Shown: positions 58,607 through 64,000 of the stretch, piece by piece
Layout of the letters: every line of letters begins with the position of its first letter
How positions within the stretch are numbered: position 1 is the stretch's first letter
The notes under the pieces: generated by a model
Told to the model about the DNA's origin: nothing
Seen by the model: the letters and a program-made list of their open reading frames with translations, nothing else
Database searches by the model: none
Program-made: the position numbers and the translations under genes
NCBI GenBank assembly: GCA_028641055.1
Contig: CM054060.1
Span: 159,342,322 to 159,406,321 of the forward strand
Source: Alopecurus myosuroides
Taxonomy: Eukaryota; Streptophyta; Magnoliopsida; Poales; Poaceae
Direction: 5' to 3'
DNA: 64,000 bases

Positions 58607-59707
58607 TGATGTAGCCCACCGTATTCCACCAAGCACAACATCGATACGCAACAAGGTGAAATCACTCCTACCTCCGTACGTTTCCGGTGACTTGGTGAAC
58701 GGTGCTCTACCTCATGAAATACCCCTCTACATGCATAGGTGGGATCACCACATGGAGACCCAAGATGGTGCCCAAGATGCTCAAGAACACATCCAAGAAG
58801 GTGCGCATGAAGCTAGGAAGAACGTGGGTGAAGACGGCGTCAAGATCGGAGTTCCGAGGAGGAAGAACGGAGGGAAAAGGAGGCTCCCGGCCTCACCCTG
58901 GCCCCAGGCCGGGCTAGCCTGGCCCCAGGCCGGCCTACCCTGGCCCCAGGCCGGCCTCCTCATCCCACCCTGGCCCCAGGCCGGGCACCAGCCCGAGGGG
59001 GCCGGCCTCCCACCCTGGCCCCAGGCCGGGCACCAGGCCGGGCACCAGCCCGAGGGGGCCGGCCTCCCACCCTGGCCCCAGGCCGGGCACCAGGCCGGGC
59101 ACCAGGCCTCTGCGCCCCACCCTGGCCCCAGGCCGGGTTCCAGGCCGGCCAGGCCGGCTCCCAGGCCGGGGTGGCCCCGAAATGCACGGGAATTGACCGT
59201 TTTGGCACCGTTTCGACCCCCGTTTCGACCCCGACTATATAAAGGACTCCGGTGGCTAGATCTAGGGTTAGGAATAGTTTTGAGCATTGTTTTCGAGAGT
59301 TTAGGGCTTTTCCCTTGTATCCCTCTTTTGAGGTGACTCCTCTTACGAGGCTACTCCTATGTTGATGATGTTCATCTAGGATTGTATCAAGATCTCTCCA
59401 AGGAGCTACTCTCTCACATAGTGATTCTAGTAGCGCTTGCCAACCTTCCCCTTTTGGGCTTCTGTTGGATCGGTGGACCGGCCGGTAAGAGAAACGGTTT
59501 CAATTAGCGTGTTGTTGACTTGGGTTTGCGATCCCTCGTAGGCTTCACGAGTTATCTTCCCCCTTTTGTGTTTCCGCGCGTTTGCCCTCGATTTCCCCTC
59601 GATTCCCCCTCTCGTGTTCATCGTGTTCATCGCGTTCTTCGTGCGTTCTTCGTTCGTTCTTGTCGATTCGTGAAGATCGGGCCAACTTAGAGGTCTACAC
59701 TTCATCA
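58607..59707 (+). repeat. CRM-NA 3' LTR
   Basis: 1,101 bp, TGATGTAGCCC...CTTCATCA, with a GC-rich 'ggccccaggccggg' tract (about 58895-59170) and TATATAAAG at 59236-59244. Its start is homologous to the CRM-like LTR, including the GALPH-coding stretch. Confidence 0.9.
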
Positions 59708-59712
59708 TGTGT

Positions 59713-60036
59713 CCTCTGGATGATTGTATTTGCTATCTCTGCTCTAGTGAGAGCTATTTGCAACTTATTTCAATCTTTTGTGTCTTAGAGATATGTTGTG
59801 ATATCACTTGTTCAAATGCCGTTGACGTACCATGTGTGTATGTTATGAAGTACGTCAATGGAAGTAGTCGGAATTCTATGGGATGGTTTACGCAGACGAT
59901 GGATAGTAGAGAATGGTTGTCACACGTTTACGTGTTGGCCTGCTCATATTGAGATGCGGGTGCCGGTATGCCCCGTAAGCCATTTGTTCTACTGTTTAGC
60001 GGACTGTGAGTATCCTCTAGAAGTCCGGGTGCGACA
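59713..60036 (+). repeat. Tekay-F 5' LTR, last part
   Basis: End of the LTR interrupted at 42388, finishing GTCCGGGTGCGACA. Homologous to the minus-strand end of the Tekay-E LTRs (about 43433-43760). Confidence 0.85.
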
Positions 60037-60038
60037 AA

Positions 60039-60053
60039 TGGTATCAGAGCCTG
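60039..60053 (+). promoter_or_regulatory. Tekay-F primer-binding site (tRNA-iMet)
   Basis: TGGTATCAGAGCCTG, two bases after the LTR end; a standard initiator-Met primer site. Confidence 0.9.
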
Positions 60054-60579
60054 TCTGCCTGTAAGATCCCTTTTACTGGTCGCAGTTGAGTCTAGAAACT
60101 ATTTTGTAGCTATATAGGAAAAATGAAACGTGAGAGTAGGAATTATGTTCTTTTATTTCTTTCCCCACCCACCCTCCCTTTTTCTGGTAAGGAAGTGCAA
60201 CGTTGTTTTCTCTTCTCATCTAAACTTTCAAGTTAGGATTTCACGCATCCTGGTTTCTCTAGGATGGTTATATCTACTAGACCATAGGAATGGAGGTGGT
60301 TGTGACATGATTTATCATGTTGCCTACTCACGATTGAGAACGGAGGCGTGTAAGCCCCGGAAGCAGATCCTCTATTCCTTAAGCAGTAGATATTTATCCT
60401 CTAGAAGCCCGGATGGGTTTTTCCGTAGTACCTCAGGAGTGTTTGGTCTCGTGTTTCCCCAATGTTGCTTCGATATCCTGTTCTTCTCAACATCCTTTTT
60501 GTCCGTTGAAACCTTGTTGTTGCTTTCCACTTCAGTTCTTCTATCGGCGTCTAATCAAAACTTCCCCAATCATCTGCAG

Positions 60580-61437
60580 ATGGATCTCAGGTTCTACCCG
60601 CAGGTGGTTCGTATGACTCGTTGCGAGAGCACTGCCGGTTATCCGGAGATGCTGAGGGACATGGTCACTTTTCTGGGGTTCCGTTGGGCACCAGAGTACC
60701 AGGTCTACGAGCAGCAGCGAGAGTTTGACCAGACCTACTACCAGGCTATCGTCTACATTCTGTCAGATGATGGCATGAGCGTAGTCCACCGCTACGAGGC
60801 AGTAGGTTCCACAGTGGATATGGTTGTGCAGCAGGCAGCTTATGTGAGTCTCACCGTCCTTCGTGCTGACTACTGGGGATTTGACGATTCTATCTATCGC
60901 CACATCCCCCGTGGTTACATCACTTCGGAGGGAGCTCACTTCACGCTCTACGACAACTTGGATGTTTATGAGCATGATAACTCCAGGCTGCACACCACCG
61001 CTCAGTTTGTGAGGCACAGTGACGCAGTTGCCAGCACACTATCTCAGGAGTTGGCTTCAGTCAGAGAGCAGCTCTACCTTGCTTTGACTCGTCTGGCGAC
61101 TTACACCACAGACTTTGTTGGAGACGAGCGCTTTGCACGTTTTGATCAGCCAGTTGGACGTCGTCTGCCAGATGCTGGAGGTTACGAGCCGATCAGAGGT
61201 CCACTACTTAACCTCGGTGCTGGTTACACTGGGATTCCCCCTTTGGAGCACAGGGAGTCGACGCTATGTACTTCACCACACCTAGAGTCGCTCTCAGACC
61301 ACGTCAGATCTACGTGGATCGTCGTTCTACCTACTTTCGTGGGCGTGCTCCTCAACGTAACTCTCGCCGTACTCCTAGTCGCCGTCCTGCGTGATGAGCA
61401 TGGGAGTACCGATGTATCCATTCTTAGCTATGTTTAG
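60580..61437 (+). CDS. Tekay-F ORF0, upstream of gag
   Basis: A likely start is ATG 60580 (MDLRFYPQVV), preceded by CATCTGCAG, which looks like a splice acceptor; the frame is also open further upstream in the leader. It encodes a soluble, Tyr-rich protein (GFRWAPEYQVYEQQREF, DYWGFDDSIYRH) with a possible coiled coil near its middle (SQELASVREQL). No known domain recognised. The last 60 codons are doubtful. They are hydrophobic in this frame, while another frame over the same stretch gives a basic Arg-rich tail (STYFRGRAPQRNSRRTPS) that ends near 61393. A frameshift near 61240 is therefore possible. Extra ORFs before gag are uncommon; the role is unknown. Confidence 0.5.
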   Translation: MDLRFYPQVVRMTRCESTAGYPEMLRDMVTFLGFRWAPEYQVYEQQREFDQTYYQAIVYILSDDGMSVVHRYEAVGSTVDMVVQQAAYVSLTVLRADYWGFDDSIYRHIPRGYITSEGAHFTLYDNLDVYEHDNSRLHTTAQFVRHSDAVASTLSQELASVREQLYLALTRLATYTTDFVGDERFARFDQPVGRRLPDAGGYEPIRGPLLNLGAGYTGIPPLEHRESTLCTSPHLESLSDHVRSTWIVVLPTFVGVLLNVTLAVLLVAVLRDEHGSTDVSILSYV

Positions 61438-61603
61438 TTATCCTTTGGCATTTGAACCATTTATGGTGTGTTGGATATTCTGATGTATTTGAACATGTGA
61501 TGATGTACCCGTTGGTTATCTATTCATGCGTCGGAATAATCTCTCTTTCGGTTGCCAAGTCTATCCTTTTCTATTGCTGTGCTAAAATGCATTTCCATTC
61601 AGG

Positions 61604-63040
61604 ATGCCGCCAACAAGGAACAACCCGCCTGAGCCACCGCCAATCACGGAGCTGTTAACTCAGATGACCCAAGTCATGGCGCAGATGGCCCAGTTTCAGA
61701 CTAATCAGCACAACAACCAGACGGCTCCACGAGTCAGCATCAAGGAGTTCCTCAGTCTGGGTCCAAGAGCTTTCGTGTCCACACGCGAGCCTCTGGACGC
61801 TGATGACTGGATCCGTGAGATAGCTAAGGCTCTGGAGATTGCTCACGTTGCTGAGGAAGACAAGGTCAAGTATGCCTCCTATCTGCTGAAGGGCCAGGCA
61901 GCTACTTGGTGGGAGAACTTCCAGGCCATGAGAACTGGGATACCAGTCACGTGGAATTGTTTCAAGGAAGCCTTCCTGAAGCACCACATTCCAGATGGTC
62001 TCATGGAAAGGATGCGTGAAGAGTTTTGCTCACTCAAGCAGGGCAGGTTGGACGTAATCGGCTATCAGAGTGGGTTCAATCGCCTCGCTCGTTATGCTGG
62101 TGATGAGGTGTCCACTGAGGCTAAGAAGATGGCAAGGTTCCGCAGAGGTTTTAACCCGGAACTCAAGTATGCCCTCACCAACGTCAAGGCCAACAGCTTC
62201 GAGGATCTCGTTAACACCGCGCTCAATGAAGAAAATGGGCGCAAGGCGTTCGAGGAGTCTCGCAAGCACTCGCGTGAGGGTGGTTCCTCCTCCAACATGA
62301 CCACCCCTCCGCAGAAGCGCCGCATCTGGGTACCAAATGGTGTTGTCACTAGGGCTCCATATGCCCAAGCTTCTCCAGGCTTCGCTCCCCGCCCACCCAA
62401 CCCTGCTCAGATGCATGATCAGAGGGCTTCGATGGGGCAGCCAAGGCCAGGGCCTCCTCGTGTCGTCACTTGCTACAAGTGCAAGCAGACGGGACACTAC
62501 GCCGACAAGTGCACGCAGAGGCAGCTACCTCCACCACCACCTCGCCCTAACACAAATCAGGCAATGGTGCGCGCTCCCCCGCCTAAGGCCTTCAACTCCA
62601 ACAACAGGCCTGTCGGGAGGACCGCAAGGGTGAATCATGTCAAGATCGACAAAGCTGAGGAAGCTCCTGACGTCGTTCTCGGTACATTTCCCGTAAACTC
62701 TATTCCAGCTAAAGTGTTGTTTGATACCGGAGCATCACATTCTTTCGTGTCAAAGATCTTTGCGACAGCAATTAAGCTCCCTTTTGTTGGTTTGGGTTCC
62801 CCGCTAGTGGTCAACTCCCCTGGAGCAACTATGAAAACTTCCAAGACCAGTCACAAAAATCAAATTCTAATCGGAGGCCACATATTCCTTGCTTCTCTCA
62901 TACTGCTTGGCAATTCTGACATTGATGTCATTCTTGGTATGGATTGGCTGAAGGCCAATAAAGCAAGGATTGACTGTGCTCAAAAGTCAATAACTCTATC
63001 CCACCCTTCTGGCCAGATAATCTATTCTCCACATGAATAA
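61604..63040 (+). CDS. Tekay-F Gag and protease
   Basis: 478 residues from ATG 61604. The capsid domain (about residues 45-215) has the DDWIREIAKALEI and ATWWENF segments. The zinc knuckle CX2CX4HX4C is in CYKCKQTGHYADKC (about 62473-62514). The protease has LFDTGASHSFV (about 62720) and a downstream VILGMDWL flap region. The frame ends in TAA 63038-63040. The next codons continue in the same frame into pol, so this stop is either a CAA-to-TAA nonsense change or a read-through point; Tekay elements usually have one continuous frame. A pyrimidine stretch and CAG lie just before the ATG. Confidence 0.85.
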   Translation: MPPTRNNPPEPPPITELLTQMTQVMAQMAQFQTNQHNNQTAPRVSIKEFLSLGPRAFVSTREPLDADDWIREIAKALEIAHVAEEDKVKYASYLLKGQAATWWENFQAMRTGIPVTWNCFKEAFLKHHIPDGLMERMREEFCSLKQGRLDVIGYQSGFNRLARYAGDEVSTEAKKMARFRRGFNPELKYALTNVKANSFEDLVNTALNEENGRKAFEESRKHSREGGSSSNMTTPPQKRRIWVPNGVVTRAPYAQASPGFAPRPPNPAQMHDQRASMGQPRPGPPRVVTCYKCKQTGHYADKCTQRQLPPPPPRPNTNQAMVRAPPPKAFNSNNRPVGRTARVNHVKIDKAEEAPDVVLGTFPVNSIPAKVLFDTGASHSFVSKIFATAIKLPFVGLGSPLVVNSPGATMKTSKTSHKNQILIGGHIFLASLILLGNSDIDVILGMDWLKANKARIDCAQKSITLSHPSGQIIYSPHE

Positions 63041-64000
63041 AGTTCCATTCAGCTATGCACCCTCGATGCAAAACCTCTACCTTCACTTGAAAATGTTCCG
63101 GTGGTTTGTGAATTCCCTGACGTCTTTCCAGAAGAGTTGCCAGGAATGCCTCCGGACAGAGCAGTTGAGTTCGTGATCGAACTTGAACCAGGTACTGCTC
63201 CAATCCCTAAGCATCCCTACAAGATAGGAACTCCCGAGCTGAAGTTGTTAAAGGAACAAATTGATATGTACATGGAAAAAGGTTACATTCAACCTAGTTC
63301 CTCGGCTTGGGGTTGCCCAACTCTGTTCGTTGCGAAGAAGGATCACACAAAGAGACTCGTTGTTGATTATCGTCCTCTTAACGAGAAAACCATCAAAAAC
63401 AAGTATCCAATTCCTCGTATCGATGATCTTTTTGATCAACTTGCTGGAGCCTCAATATTCTCCAAGTTGTACTTGAGAATGGGTTACCATCAAATAAAGA
63501 TCAGAAAAGAGGATATTCCAAAGACAGCATTCACCACTCGCTACGGTCTATATGAATTCACCGTCATGTCCTTTGGTCTCACCAATGCACCGGCGACGTT
63601 CTCTCGACTCATGAATTCTGTCTTCCATGAATACCTTGACAAGTTCGTTGTGGTATATCTTGATGACATTCTTGTCTACTCAAAATCCGAGGAAGAGCAT
63701 GAAGAACATCTTCGTCTCACTCTCATGCAGTTTCGTGAGCATCGTCTTTATGCCAAGTTCTCCAAATGTGAGTTCTGGATTTCAGAAGTTACTTACCTTG
63801 GTCATGTCATCTCAGCCAAGGGCATAGCCATTGCTCCAGAAAAGGTTAAAGCAATTGTTGATTGGAAACCTCCAAAGACGGTGAAGCAAGTAAGAAGTTT
63901 TCTTGGCTTGGCTAGCTATTGCCGTCGTTTCGTCCAAAACTTCTCCAAGATTGCCAAACCTCTCACTGATCTCACAAAGAAGGACAAGAAGTTCGTTTGG
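63041..64000 (+). pseudogene. Tekay-F reverse transcriptase, partial, catalytic Asp changed
   Basis: Open to the window edge in the gag frame. It shows [29 protein letters not shown] and the intact YLDD box (about 63655-63668). In motif A, where the family has KLDLRSGYHQ, this copy reads [10 protein letters not shown]. The catalytic Asp codon is TAC at 63470-63472, a single G-to-T change. The normal Pro of MPFG is Ser (MSFG). With the TAA at 63038 this RT is inactive. The thumb and connection parts follow to the edge. Confidence 0.85.

Larger units (their letters stand above)
54953..58609 (+). pseudogene. CRM-NA long ORF: capsid-less Gag-like repeat protein, one nonsense codon
   Basis: 1,218 codons in frame 2, from ATG 54953 to the TGA formed by the first bases of the 3' LTR. 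The only break is a TAG at 58022-58024, where repeat units elsewhere have GAG. Order: a His/Asp/Tyr-rich acidic N-terminus; a basic His/Arg/Pro-rich region shared with the CRM-like gag; four exact 78-bp repeats with (I/L)F(D/E)EDP (56147-56458); a CX2CX4HX4C knuckle (56480-56521); a segment shared with the CRM-like protein up to a decayed protease motif IIDGG (about 57160); a Thr/Ser/Pro-rich linker; a short segment homologous to the stretch before RT; then five 66-bp repeats (57929-58258) and two 129-bp repeats. It lacks a capsid domain and all Pol enzymes. Function unknown; it may be an RNA-binding protein of the element. Confidence 0.7.
42388..59707 (+). mobile_element. CRM-NA: non-autonomous relative of the CRM-like element
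   Basis: Flanked by the duplication TGTGT (42383-42387 and 59708-59712), inserted in the Tekay-F 5' LTR. Without the nested Tekay-E it is about 6.6 kb. LTR ends, leader, gag-tail and protease-flank sequences and the polypurine tract are homologous to the element at 9886-18572. Capsid, RT, RNase H and integrase are absent; one long frame takes their place. It would depend on an autonomous CRM-like element for proteins. Confidence 0.85.
60039..64000 (+). mobile_element. Tekay-F internal region (Ty3/gypsy, Tekay/Del lineage)
   Basis: Primer site, leader, an extra upstream ORF, gag-protease and the start of RT, running off the right edge. Gag, RT and primer site are of the grass Tekay type. Confidence 0.85.

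Noticed and set aside
61300..61437. Hydrophobic C-terminus of ORF0 that looks like a membrane segment
   Set aside because: The other frame over the same bases gives a basic Arg-rich tail more typical of these elements. The hydrophobic reading may come from a frameshift near 61240.
1..64000. CRISPR arrays, operons, rRNA genes or organelle DNA
   Set aside because: None seen. The direct repeats present are LTRs, coding repeats or short tandem arrays with no spacer pattern.

Overview
The window is plant nuclear DNA, almost certainly from a large-genome grass. The evidence is one intron-rich host gene of plant type lying between two deep nests of LTR retrotransposons typical of grasses: the Tat, CRM-like and Tekay lineages of Ty3/gypsy. 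There are also a LINE, a small Stowaway-like MITE and a probable Helitron. No bacterial, organellar or CRISPR features were seen. Species cannot be fixed; a pooid grass is my guess.

Left nest (1-24230), oldest to youngest. A LINE on the minus strand (21572-about 24230) was interrupted by a plus-strand Tat element, Tat-1 (1-4098 and 18931-21571). Tat-1 was interrupted inside its antisense gene by a minus-strand Tat element of the same family, Tat-2 (4099-9885 and 18573-18930), whose 3' end has been deleted. Tat-2 was interrupted in its 5' LTR by a nearly complete CRM-like element (9886-18572, target duplication AAAAC).

Middle (24231-37514). The only convincing host gene is on the minus strand (32012 to 25083). 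It has eight exons and encodes a long tail-anchored coiled-coil protein of the TNO1 type (trans-Golgi, SYP41-interacting). It reads well except for one single-base frameshift near 30335. A probable Helitron with captured exon-like pieces lies at about 33326-35956.

Right nest (37515-64000), oldest to youngest. The 5' end of a third Tat element (Tat-3) is interrupted by a Tekay-type element with a 4.27-kb LTR (Tekay-F, from 38442 past the window end). Tekay-F is interrupted in its 5' LTR by a non-autonomous relative of the CRM-like element (CRM-NA, 42388-59707, duplication TGTGT). CRM-NA is interrupted by a minus-strand Tekay deletion derivative (Tekay-E, 43433-54166, duplication TAACT) made of two 4,819-bp LTRs around 1.1 kb of scraps.

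Most notable are four things. CRM-NA carries a 1,218-codon reading frame with no capsid domain but with exact 78-bp and 66-bp in-frame repeats. The Tekay LTR appears to contain a small acidic spliced gene. Tat-1 has an antisense gene with introns and its own TATA box. The 5' LTR of CRM-NA has its distal half inverted. Most element genes are broken; the CRM-like pol frame is the only long intact one.
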